Shown here one piece after another: positions 35,369 to 42,849 of a stretch of DNA of 64,000 nucleotides (its first letter is position 1; every line of letters begins with the position of its first letter). The stretch comes from Saccharopolyspora phatthalungensis (GTDB taxonomy: Bacteria; Actinomycetota; Actinomycetes; Mycobacteriales; Pseudonocardiaceae), in contig NZ_JACHIW010000001.1 in assembly GCF_014203395.1 (NCBI RefSeq), forward strand, positions 930,001-994,000, written 5' to 3'. Under the pieces are notes generated by a model. It saw nothing but the letters and a program-made list of their open reading frames with translations. It was not told the origin of the DNA and made no database searches. Position numbers and translations under genes: made by a program.

Positions 35369-36394
35369 TCAGCAGCTGGGCGGGACCTGGCCGTCGCGGA
35401 GGTCGTCGAGGGCCTTGGTGGCGTCGCCGAGGGTGGCGACCTTGGCCAGCTGCAACCCCTCCGGGGCCTGCGCCTTTGCCTCGGCGCAGTTGCCCGCCGG
35501 CACCAGGAAGGTCGTCGCGCCCGCTTCGCGGGCCTTGACCATTTTGAACGGGATGCCGCCGATCGGCCCCACCGCGCCGTCCGGGTTGATCTCCCCGGTA
35601 CCCGCGACGAACCGGCCGCCGTTGAGCTCGCCCGGCGTCAGTTTGTCGATGATCGCCAGGGTGAACATCAGCCCCGCCGACGGGCCGCCCACGTCGGCCA
35701 GGCTGATCTTGATGTGGAAGTTGACGTCCGGACGCTCGACCGCGCCGACGCCCAGGAAGCCCTGCGGGTCGCTGCCCGGGTTCGCCGCCAGCTGCACGCT
35801 CGCGGCCCGTTCGGGCTGGTCGGCGTGCCGGAACCGGATCTCCACCCGGTCACCGGCCTTGGTCCCGTTCAGCGCCGCCTTCAGCGAGGGCGGGTCCGTC
35901 ACCGGCTTGCCGTTGGCCGTCAGCAGGTGATCGCCGGGTTCCAGGACCCCGTCGGCCGGGCTGCCCTTGACGATCTCGCCGACCACCACCTTCATCGGAT
36001 AACCGAGGTAGCGCAGGGCCGCCGTCTCGGCCGAGGTCTGCGAGTCGTTGAACGCCCTGGTGTTCTCCTGCTCGATCTGCTGCTCGCTCTTGTCCGGCGG
36101 GAAGTACAGCTCGCGCGGCGCCAGCGCGTACCGACCACTGATCCACAGCCCCAGCGCGCCGAACAGGGAAAGCTGGTCGGTCACCGACACCGTCGTCATG
36201 TTCAGGTGTCCGCCGGTCGGAAAGGTCTGCTGACCATCGATGCTGATGACCGGGACGTTCCCGTCGAGCCCGAGCGTGTCGTATGTCGGCCCCGGCCCCA
36301 ACGCCACGTACGGCACCCGGACGAACGCGCCGAGCAGGCCGAACGCGACTACCAGCACGACACTTGTCAACAGCGTCCACGTACGGCGATTCAC
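35369..36394 (-). CDS. PDZ domain Lon-like secreted/membrane protease (YlbL type)
   Basis: A 341-residue protein. One N-terminal membrane anchor (LLTSVVLVVAFGLLGAFVRV) is followed by an extracytoplasmic region PYVALGPGPTYDTLG. A PDZ domain (residues ~130-220: VVGEIVKGSPADGVLEPGDH) leads into a C-terminal Lon/S16 proteolytic domain. The Ser-Lys dyad is visible as Ser in DVGGPSAGLMF and Lys in IPFKMVKARE. The role is probably quality control or regulated proteolysis outside the membrane. I chose GTG 36394 because the anchor starts right after it. It is divergent from the DUF2342 gene, as in mycobacteria. Confidence 0.9.
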   Translation of the reverse strand: MNRRTWTLLTSVVLVVAFGLLGAFVRVPYVALGPGPTYDTLGLDGNVPVISIDGQQTFPTGGHLNMTTVSVTDQLSLFGALGLWISGRYALAPRELYFPPDKSEQQIEQENTRAFNDSQTSAETAALRYLGYPMKVVVGEIVKGSPADGVLEPGDHLLTANGKPVTDPPSLKAALNGTKAGDRVEIRFRHADQPERAASVQLAANPGSDPQGFLGVGAVERPDVNFHIKISLADVGGPSAGLMFTLAIIDKLTPGELNGGRFVAGTGEINPDGAVGPIGGIPFKMVKAREAGATTFLVPAGNCAEAKAQAPEGLQLAKVATLGDATKALDDLRDGQVPPSC

Positions 36395-36499
36395 GAGGCG
36401 ACAGCGTACGTGTTCGCTGTTAACGATGTGTGCGGTGTTCGCGTCTGGCGAGCTCCGGATGCCTTCTGCGCGGCGAGGCAGGCCGCGTACGGTGGAACT

Positions 36500-37942
36500 A
36501 TGACCAACTTGCCGTTCGGGTTCAGCTCCCAGGATCCCGACGACCCCGACAAGGGCGACTCGTCGCAAGGCCGCTCTGAGGGCGGCGCCGGAAACTCCGG
36601 GGATCTACCCGGTTTCGGTTTCGGCGGCATGCCCGGACCGGGCGGCATGCCTAACTTCGACATCGGCCAGCTCGGCCAGATGTTGACCCAACTCGGCCAG
36701 GCGCTCAGCCACTCCGGCAGCGGCGGCTCCGGCCCGGTGAACTACGACCTCGCCAAGCAACTCGCGGTGCAGCAGTTGCACAACAGCCAGCGCACCGAGC
36801 GCCCCAGCCAGGAGCAGGTCAAGGCGGTCGAGGACGCGGTGCGACTGGCGGAGCTGTGGCTGGATGCCACCACCTCGCTGCCCGCCGGGGTGCGGTCGGT
36901 GCAGACCTGGTCGTCGGTGGACTGGGTGGAGAAGACGCTGCCCACCTGGCAACGGCTGTGCGATCCGGTCGCGCAACGAATGTCCAGCGCCTGGCTGGAG
37001 GCGTTGCCGGAGGAGGCGAAGCAGGCCGCCGGCCCGCTGCTGTCCATGCTCGGGCAGATGGGCGGGATGACCTTCGGGTCGCAACTGGGCAGCGGCCTGG
37101 CCCAGCTCGGTGGCGAGGTGCTGACCTCGACCGACATCGGCCTGCCGCTGGGCCCGGCGGGCACTGCCGCGCTGCTGCCCGCCAACATCGAGAGCTTCAT
37201 CGAGGGCTTGGACCGGCCGATCAGCGAGGCGACCGTGTTCCTCGCGGCCCGCGAGGCGGCGCACCACCGGCTGTTCAGCCACGTGCCGTGGTTGGGTCAG
37301 CGGCTGCTTGCGACCGTCGAGGAGTACGCCCGCGGCATCCACATCGATACCTCGGCGCTGGAAGACCTGGCCAGCAAGATCGATCCGGCCAACCCGAGTT
37401 CGATGCAGGAGCTGATGACCTCGGGAATGCTCGAACCGAAGACCACCCCCGAGCAGCAGGCCGCGTTGAACCGGCTGGAGACGCTGCTCGCGCTGGTCGA
37501 GGGCTGGGTCGACATGGTCGCCGGGGACGCCGTCGGCGAACGGCTGCCGGGCGCCGGTGCGCTGACCGAAACGGTCCGGCGGCGCCGGGCGAGCGGCGGG
37601 CCGGCGGAGCAGACCTTCGCGACCCTCATTGGCCTGGAACTGCGGCCCCGGCGGATGCGTGACGCCGCGAACCTGTGGCGGCTGCTGACCGAACGCCACG
37701 GTATCGAGGGCCGGGACCGGATCTGGGACCACCCGGACCTGCTGCCGGGCAGCTCGGACCTGGACGAGCCGCTGGACTTCGCCGACCGCTGGGGCGCGGG
37801 CTCCGCGGATCTGGACGACCCGATCGCCGCGATCCGCCGCGCGGAGGCCGACCAGGCGACGAAGTCCGACGATGAGCGCGGTGGCTCGACGAAGCACGAC
37901 GACCAGGACGACGGCTCGTCGAAGCGCGACGACGAGAGCTGA
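36500..37942 (+). CDS. Zinc-dependent metalloprotease-like protein (DUF2342)
   Basis: A 480-residue DUF2342/TIGR03624-family protein. A disordered Gly/Pro/Ser-rich N-terminus (residues 1-60) is followed by the helical core with VQTWSSVDWVEKTLPTWQRL and the signature AAREAAHHRLFSHVPWLGQR. The family is annotated as zinc-dependent because of the E-x-x-H-H-like cluster in EAAHHR, not a standard HExxH. FATLIGLELRPRRMRDAANL is another conserved block. The acidic/Ser-rich tail is low complexity. It is the Rv3195 equivalent and diverges from the PDZ protease gene. Substrate unknown. Confidence 0.88.
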   Translation: MTNLPFGFSSQDPDDPDKGDSSQGRSEGGAGNSGDLPGFGFGGMPGPGGMPNFDIGQLGQMLTQLGQALSHSGSGGSGPVNYDLAKQLAVQQLHNSQRTERPSQEQVKAVEDAVRLAELWLDATTSLPAGVRSVQTWSSVDWVEKTLPTWQRLCDPVAQRMSSAWLEALPEEAKQAAGPLLSMLGQMGGMTFGSQLGSGLAQLGGEVLTSTDIGLPLGPAGTAALLPANIESFIEGLDRPISEATVFLAAREAAHHRLFSHVPWLGQRLLATVEEYARGIHIDTSALEDLASKIDPANPSSMQELMTSGMLEPKTTPEQQAALNRLETLLALVEGWVDMVAGDAVGERLPGAGALTETVRRRRASGGPAEQTFATLIGLELRPRRMRDAANLWRLLTERHGIEGRDRIWDHPDLLPGSSDLDEPLDFADRWGAGSADLDDPIAAIRRAEADQATKSDDERGGSTKHDDQDDGSSKRDDES

Positions 37943-38000
37943 TACCGACCACCTGCGAGCGAGCGGCGGGGCACCTTCGAACCGTCTTCGGAGGTGCCCC

Positions 38001-38561
38001 TCATCTTGCTGCCGCTTCGGGTTCCTCCGCGTCGTCGTCCAGGCCGATGCCGAGTTGGGCGGCCGCCGAAATCCCCTCTAGGTACCCGATGGCCCGCTCG
38101 GTCTTCGGGTAGCGGCGTACCCACTTCCAGAAGTCGGCGCCGTGCCCGGGTACCAGCAGGTGCGCCAACTCGTGCACGAGCACGTAATCGAGCACCCAAC
38201 CGGGTACATCTCGGAGGCGCTGACTCACCCGGATGGTGGCCTCGCTGGGCGTGCAGGAGGCCCACCTCGTGCGCATCGGTGGCACCCACCGGACACCACG
38301 TGGTTGTGCCCGGCCGTCGAGGTACCTGGCGGACAGCTCAAGGCACCGCTGGATCAGCGCCTCGTCGGACTCCCGCGCGGGCGAGCGCCGCCGCGTCTCA
38401 CTGCGCTGCAAGCGGCTGAGCATATCCGCCACCCAGCGCTTTTCCTCCGCGCGGCTCATCCGCGCCGGAAGCAACACCACGATCTTGTCACCGTCGCGAT
38501 AGGCGCTAACCGTCTGTCGGCGGCGCTTGCTGCGGCGCACCTCGACCTGGGGTTCAGCCAC
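38001..38561 (-). CDS. M48 family (YgjP/DUF45-type) metallopeptidase
   Basis: A 186-residue SprT-like protein. The N-terminus VEVRRSKRRRQTVSAYRDGD is typical of DUF45 proteins. The catalytic zinc motif is HELAHL in YVLVHELAHLLVPGHGADFW, with the third ligand His in PGHGADFW, and the preceding RWASCTP motif is conserved in YgjP. It probably acts in the cytoplasm on an unknown protein. Its coding end faces the DUF2342 gene. Confidence 0.88.
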   Translation of the reverse strand: MAEPQVEVRRSKRRRQTVSAYRDGDKIVVLLPARMSRAEEKRWVADMLSRLQRSETRRRSPARESDEALIQRCLELSARYLDGRAQPRGVRWVPPMRTRWASCTPSEATIRVSQRLRDVPGWVLDYVLVHELAHLLVPGHGADFWKWVRRYPKTERAIGYLEGISAAAQLGIGLDDDAEEPEAAAR

Positions 38562-38788
38562 GAAAGTGGACCTTAGCGAGTGGGCCCGACAAACGGATCC
38601 CCCTGTGAGCTGAGCCTCAGCACCTACCGACCGTGATCCGCCAAGGTATTACTCCATTAAGTCGAACGTGCGATCCTCTTAATGCATGCATGTCGAATGG
38701 CCCACATGTACCGTTCCCCCAGCCGCCCGGAGGAGGGCCGCAGACGACCCAGCTATCAGGCTGGATCACAACATGAAGGAGGGGAGCC

Positions 38789-38938
38789 GTGGCCGAGACG
38801 TACAACGGCTACTGCGTGAAGTGCCGGGAGAAGCGTGACTTTTCCGGTGAGGTCTCGGAGACCAACGGTCGCCGGATGGCCAAGGGCATCTGCCCGGTCT
38901 GCGGCACCAAGATGACCCGCATCCTCGGTAAGGCGTGA
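38789..38938 (+). CDS. DUF5679 zinc-ribbon small protein
   Basis: A 49-residue protein, VAETYNGYCVKCREKRDFSG at the start and ICPVCGTKMTRILGKA at the end. The two CxxC pairs form a compact zinc ribbon of the DUF5679 family. The GTG start is preceded by GAAGGAGGGGA, a very strong ribosome binding site. A long GC-rich hairpin follows the stop. It may bind nucleic acid or ribosomes, but this is inference from the fold only. Confidence 0.88.
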   Translation: MAETYNGYCVKCREKRDFSGEVSETNGRRMAKGICPVCGTKMTRILGKA

Positions 38939-38946
38939 CCGGGCAC

Positions 38947-38974
38947 GGGTGGGCCGCCGGCCGGCCGCCCACCC
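38947..38974 (+). terminator. GC-rich hairpin after DUF5679
   Basis: GGGTGGGC (38947-38954) pairs with GCCCACCC (38967-38974), and the GCCGG/CCGGC interior extends the stem. No T-run follows, as is common for actinobacterial terminators. The remaining ~300 bp to the ABC1 kinase gene shows no gene I can support. Confidence 0.55.
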
Positions 38975-39275
38975 GCCCGCAACGCCGACGCACTTCGCTC
39001 GTGCGTTCGACATCGCACCGGTCACGCGCCGGGGCGCCAGGGGGACGACGTGTGTCGCGATTCGGCGGTCCCCCGGCTTGATCCGCTCACCGCTTTTTTC
39101 TGTTCGGTGCAATGGTGCGTGCCGCCAGTGAGCCGAACACGGCGCTCAACATGTCGATCACGGCCCAAGGTGTCGCAGGAAACCTCTAGCATGTGACTGG
39201 GTTTCTCGATCTCGAATAGGTCTTCGGACTCTTCGGACATCGAGAGGGTTTTCCTGCACGCACCAAGGAGAATTC

Positions 39276-40586
39276 GTGGCCGACATTCCCCGCCGAGCAA
39301 CACACCGCACCGCCAAGCTCGCCAGTCTGCCGCTCGGTGTCGCAGGTCGCATGGCCGCCGGGTGGGGGAAGCGGCTCACCGGGCAGAACGTGGCGGAGAT
39401 CAACGCCGAGGTGTCGGCGAAGACCGCCGAACAGCTGTTTGCCGTTCTGGGCCAGCTCAAGGGCGGCGCGATGAAGTTCGGCCAGGCATTGAGCGTGTTC
39501 GAGGCCGCCGTGCCGGACGAGATGGCCGGCCCGTACCGCGAAGCGCTGACCAAACTGCAGTCGGCGGCTCCGCCGATGCCCGCCGACAGCGTGCACCGGG
39601 TGCTCGGCGAACAGCTGGGGCGCGCGTGGCGGAAGAGGTTCGCCGAATTCGACGACACCCCCGCGGCCGCGGCGAGCATCGGGCAGGTGCACCGGGCGAT
39701 CTGGCATGACGGGCGTGAGGTCGCTGTCAAGGTGCAGTACCCGGGCGCGGACGAGGCGCTGCGCTCCGACCTGCGGCAGCTGATGCGCTTCTCCCGGCTC
39801 TTCCAGTCTCTGGCACCCGGCGCCGAGATCAAGCCGCTGCTGGCCGAGCTGCAGGACCGCATGGTCGAGGAGCTCGACTACCGCACGGAAGCAGACAACC
39901 AGCGGGCCTTCGCCAAGGTGTTCCATGGCGATGCCGATGTCCGGGTGCCGGCCGTGGTCGCCAGCGCCCCCAAGGCGGTCGTCACGGAATGGGTGACGGG
40001 CAAGCCGTACGCGCGGATCATCGCCGACGGCGACCGCGAGGAGCGCAATGTCGCAGGTCGGCTGCTCGCCGAGTTCCACTACTCCGCGCCCGCCCGGGTC
40101 GGCTTGCTGCACGCCGACCCGCATCCCGGCAACTTCATGCTGCTGCCGGACGGCAAGCTGGCCGTGATCGACTTCGGTGCGGTTTCCCGGCTGCCGGACG
40201 GCCTGCCGACGACTTTCGGCCGGATGATCCGGCTCGCGTTGGAGGACAAATCCGCGGAACTGCTGGACCTGCTGCGCGAGGAGCGGTTCGTGCAGGCCGA
40301 CCGGGAAATCCAGGCCGAGGACGTGCTGGCCTACCTGGCGCCGTTCGTGGACCCGGCCCGGATGCCGACGTTCCACTTCACCCGGCGCTGGCTGCAGCGC
40401 CAGGCGGAGCGGGTCGGCGACCTGCGCAGCCCGGACTTTCGGACCGGGCGCTCACTGAACCTGCCGCCCGACTACCTGCTGATCCACCGAGTCACGCTCG
40501 GCGCCACCGGCATCCTCTGCCAGCTCGATGCCGAAGTCGGCGCCCGCGACATCATCGCTCGGTGGCAGCCGGGGTTTTCCGACTGA
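39276..40586 (+). CDS. ABC1/AarF (UbiB-like) kinase-like protein
   Basis: A 436-residue ABC1 protein with an atypical protein-kinase fold. The KxGQ motif is in KGGAMKFGQALS, the Ala-rich loop AAAASIGQVHRA replaces a glycine-rich loop, and the ATP lysine is in VAVKVQYPG. The catalytic and metal motifs are HADPHPGNF and VIDFGAVS. Homologues act as ATPases tied to quinone or lipid metabolism at the membrane. It is the Rv3197 equivalent. The GTG start at 39276 follows CAAGGAG. Confidence 0.92.
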   Translation: MADIPRRATHRTAKLASLPLGVAGRMAAGWGKRLTGQNVAEINAEVSAKTAEQLFAVLGQLKGGAMKFGQALSVFEAAVPDEMAGPYREALTKLQSAAPPMPADSVHRVLGEQLGRAWRKRFAEFDDTPAAAASIGQVHRAIWHDGREVAVKVQYPGADEALRSDLRQLMRFSRLFQSLAPGAEIKPLLAELQDRMVEELDYRTEADNQRAFAKVFHGDADVRVPAVVASAPKAVVTEWVTGKPYARIIADGDREERNVAGRLLAEFHYSAPARVGLLHADPHPGNFMLLPDGKLAVIDFGAVSRLPDGLPTTFGRMIRLALEDKSAELLDLLREERFVQADREIQAEDVLAYLAPFVDPARMPTFHFTRRWLQRQAERVGDLRSPDFRTGRSLNLPPDYLLIHRVTLGATGILCQLDAEVGARDIIARWQPGFSD

Positions 40587-40671
40587 CCGCCGCCGCACCC
40601 CGGAGGCCGTTCCGGTCGGGCGCGTGGTCAACCGCAGCCCCGGCGAGCAGCGCCGGAGGTCGCCGCTGCCC

Positions 40672-41556
40672 TCAAGCCACGGGCCGGGTGCCGACGTGGA
40701 CCGTGTTCGCCGCGAGGTAGTACACGTCGTCGCGGTTCCCGGCGTAGTGCTCGCTCGCTTCGTCGAGCAGCTGGTCGAGAGCGGCCAGATCCGCGGGTCC
40801 GATCCGGTTCTCGGCATCCCGCCGGAGGAATTCGAGCCGTCGCAGCACCGCCTGGCGCGCGACACCGGCGACCGGGGCCGGGCGGTCCACGAGGTAGCTC
40901 CACGAGCGCACCTCGGTCAGGCCGCTCGCGGAGAGCGCCTTGCCCCACCCCAGCGGCATCCGGACCGAGCCGGGCATCTCGGCCCGCATCTGCCGGAACC
41001 AATCCTCGCGGGCGGCGATCAACCGGGCCTCCAGTCCCGGCTCGCTCAGCCCGACGTCCGGCGGCAGCACCTTGGTGGCGAGCCCGAACTCGATGATCGC
41101 CAGTCGGCCGCCGGGACGCACCAGGCTCGCCAGTCGTCGCACCCCGGCCAGCTGGTCGGGCAGGTGGTGCACGGCTAACGCCGCGAAGACCAGATCGGCC
41201 TGCGTCGGAGCGCCGGCTTGCGCCAGTTCTTCGGCCAACGAGTCCTCGGCGGCGTCCGCCCGGACCGCGTGCACCTGCACCCGGTCGGAAACCTGCTTGA
41301 CGTGGGCGCCCGCCGCGGCGAGCAGCTGCGGGGCCGTGTCCACGATGGTCAGCACGCCCCCGGAATCCGCCAGCGCCGCTGCGAAGGCCGCCGCCTTCCC
41401 GCCCGCCCCGGCGCCGATCTCCAGCACAGTGCGGTCGGACGGGCGCAGCAGCTCGGCGACGACTTCGGCGATCTCCGGTGCGTTCAGCTCATCGCCGTCC
41501 CGAAGGTGCTGGAGGTGCTCGTCCCAGTCGATGTTGTCGTGTGAGTGCGCGGCCAC
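40672..41556 (-). CDS. Class I SAM-dependent methyltransferase
   Basis: A 294-residue methyltransferase. Motif I is LEIGAGAGGKAAAFAAAL, the acidic post-I residue is in LTIVDTAPQLL, motif II/III DLVFAALAVHHL and motif IV LVRPGGRLAIIEFG. The C-terminal ~120 residues, SGLTEVRSWSYLVDRPAPVA onward, probably hold the acceptor site. The acceptor cannot be identified. The start is uncertain among GTGs at 41556, 41562 and 41565; I took 41556 because AAGGTG sits at the right distance. Convergent with the ABC1 kinase gene. Confidence 0.85.
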   Translation of the reverse strand: MAAHSHDNIDWDEHLQHLRDGDELNAPEIAEVVAELLRPSDRTVLEIGAGAGGKAAAFAAALADSGGVLTIVDTAPQLLAAAGAHVKQVSDRVQVHAVRADAAEDSLAEELAQAGAPTQADLVFAALAVHHLPDQLAGVRRLASLVRPGGRLAIIEFGLATKVLPPDVGLSEPGLEARLIAAREDWFRQMRAEMPGSVRMPLGWGKALSASGLTEVRSWSYLVDRPAPVAGVARQAVLRRLEFLRRDAENRIGPADLAALDQLLDEASEHYAGNRDDVYYLAANTVHVGTRPVA

Positions 41557-41660
41557 GGGCACCACCTTACGAGCATCTCCCCGCCCGGCGCGCCAGTTTT
41601 TCAAGGTGCGCAGGCACTCGAACGCGCTTCGAGCTGCGCGGCGGGTTCTTCAAGCGACGA

Positions 41661-41744
41661 ATTCTCAGTCGCCACCCCGACCTCGGACTTCCGACGACCC
41701 GGGCGTGGTCGGGTCGGGGGCCGGGTGAGACAGCGACTGAGAAT
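41661..41744. repeat. Long inverted repeat between the methyltransferase and the whiB7 operon
   Basis: ATTCTCAGTCGC (41661-41672) and GCGACTGAGAAT (41733-41744) are perfect 12-bp complements. Inside, CACCCCGACC faces GGTCGGGTCGGGG, so the structure can extend into a larger cruciform. It lies downstream of the 41779-42033 gene on its coding strand and may end the whiB7 transcript or be a small inserted element. No T-run follows. Confidence 0.6.
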
Positions 41745-41778
41745 CCGCAACGATGCAAAACGATTCGGCACCGCGTGG

Positions 41779-42033
41779 CTACCGTGGACTGCTGAGGCGG
41801 TCCCGGCCCCAGGGGCTCGCGCCACGGGCCGCGCGTTCCGCCCGCCTGCCGGCGTAATCGGCCAGCCAACGCCACCAACGGCCGGCGGCGACCTGCCGGG
41901 CCAACCGTTGTCGATGCGCTTCGTCCAGTAACTCCTTACTTCGTAACCGGGACAGGTCCTCGGGCAACAACATTCGTACCTCGTTCTTCGTCCGGGTGCC
42001 GGTGATGGGATCGGTCGTTCGGTGGTAATTCAT
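41779..42033 (-). CDS. Small basic protein downstream of whiB7
   Basis: An 84-residue basic protein, MNYHRTTDPITGTRTKNEVR at the start, with a helical middle RLRSKELLDEAHRQRLARQV and a C-terminus containing WRWLADYAGRRAERAARGAS. Its ATG overlaps the whiB7 stop by four bases, so it is co-transcribed and coupled with whiB7. I do not know a function. The overlap makes a role in the same stress response possible. Confidence 0.65.
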   Translation of the reverse strand: MNYHRTTDPITGTRTKNEVRMLLPEDLSRLRSKELLDEAHRQRLARQVAAGRWWRWLADYAGRRAERAARGASPWGRDRLSSPR

Positions 42034-42413
42034 GCTGCCTGCTCCTGACCTTGTCGCTTGGTTGCGCCGACAACCGGCGTCTCGGTGGGCAGCGGGTGCT
42101 TGCGGGGGCGGCCGCGCGGACGCTTGCGAGCGACCACCGCGCCGCGCTCGAAGATTTCGCCTCCCCAGACCCCCCAGGGCTCACCGCGGGACAGGGCGCC
42201 GGCCAGGCACTCGGCCTTGATCGGGCAATCGGCGCACAGCGACTTGGCCTGATCCAGGTCCCGCGGACTCTCGGCGAACCACAGGTCCGGGTCCTGACGG
42301 CAGGGCAGTCGGCAGTCCAGCGTTGCGGAGCCGTCGAACAAGCCGGCCACGGTGTCCCCGTCCGGCAGCAAGACCCCGCCCGACCTGGGTATCGGCACAC
42401 TCGCGGTCAACAT
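42030..42413 (-). CDS. whiB7: WhiB7-type redox-responsive transcription factor
   Basis: A 127-residue WhiB protein. The [4Fe-4S] ligands are Cys38, Cys60, Cys63 and Cys69 (LPCRQDPDLWFAE, LCADCPIKAEC). The G(V/I)WGG turn is GVWGGEIF at residues 81-88, and the AT-hook RGRPRK at 100-105 is specific to the WhiB7/WblC class. It binds the housekeeping sigma factor and activates AT-rich-box promoters for intrinsic antibiotic resistance. The start ATG 42413 follows GGAGGAAGTTGC. Upstream is a long leader with an ORF and an attenuator, and uvrD2 lies next to it as in mycobacteria. The stop overlaps the next small gene. Confidence 0.93.
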   Translation of the reverse strand: MLTASVPIPRSGGVLLPDGDTVAGLFDGSATLDCRLPCRQDPDLWFAESPRDLDQAKSLCADCPIKAECLAGALSRGEPWGVWGGEIFERGAVVARKRPRGRPRKHPLPTETPVVGATKRQGQEQAA

Positions 42414-42481
42414 GCAACTTCCTCCTGTAGTCGATCGGCGGCAGGTTGTGGTTGTGGATGACGGAAAACCAGGAACAACAA

Positions 42482-42517
42482 GAAGGCCGCGGACCCGATG
42501 TGAGGTCCGCGGCCTTC
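42482..42517 (-). promoter_or_regulatory. Attenuator hairpin in the whiB7 leader
   Basis: A perfect 14-bp stem, GAAGGCCGCGGACC (42482-42495) and GGTCCGCGGCCTTC (42504-42517), with an 8-nt loop. On the minus strand it is followed by TTGTTGTTCC. It lies 18 bp after the stop of the leader ORF and 69 bp before the whiB7 start, the position expected for ribosome-controlled transcription attenuation. Confidence 0.85.
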
Positions 42518-42535
42518 GAGAAGCCTGGGGCGTTC

Positions 42536-42748
42536 CTAGATCAGTGGATCAAGGAATCGCCAACGAACGGACCGGCGCAGGGCGGCCACGCCCTGCGGGA
42601 ACGCGCGGAGCCAGCGCGGAGCGGACTTTCGGCCATAGTCGGCATCGTGTTCGGCAACAGCCGGGAATGGCGCAAAAGTGACGCGGAACAGGGCGATGGC
42701 CCCCACCATGAGGTGGCTCGGGGTGCGAGACATCAGAATCGTGGACAC
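42536..42748 (-). CDS. Upstream ORF (leader peptide) of whiB7
   Basis: A 70-codon frame in the whiB7 leader starting at GTG 42748, with AAGGGAGG about 7 bp upstream. The product starts VSTILMSRTPSHLMVGAIAL and ends RWRFLDPLI. Known whiB7 leaders contain a translated upstream ORF whose ribosome stalling or initiation defect prevents terminator formation. Here the stop lies 18 bp before the attenuator stem, so a ribosome slowed near the end could block its folding. The peptide is longer than I recall for mycobacteria, and its sequence may matter less than its translation. Confidence 0.7.
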   Translation of the reverse strand: MSTILMSRTPSHLMVGAIALFRVTFAPFPAVAEHDADYGRKSAPRWLRAFPQGVAALRRSVRWRFLDPLI

Positions 42749-42810
42749 CAGGGCCACCTCCCTTCTGGACTCAGACCGCGGTTTCGTCCGACCACGGCTC
42801 GCGCTCTTGC

Positions 42811-42849
42811 AGGTTATTGGGACCGCCGTGCCGATCGCAACGTATTTTT
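42811..42849 (-). promoter_or_regulatory. Promoter of the whiB7 leader with WhiB7 AT-rich box
   Basis: On the minus strand: AAAAAT (42844-42849), then three bases, then a -35-like TTGCGA (42835-42840), an 18-bp spacer and a -10-like TAACCT (42811-42816). An A/T-rich run just upstream of the -35 is the known recognition feature of WhiB7-activated promoters, so autoactivation fits. It overlaps the last codons of uvrD2. The predicted transcript would reach the leader ORF about 55 bases later. Confidence 0.65.

Noticed and set aside
38939..39275. Minus-strand frame covering the ABC1 kinase upstream region
   Set aside because: No motifs and it runs antisense into the kinase gene; only the terminator-like hairpin is supportable.
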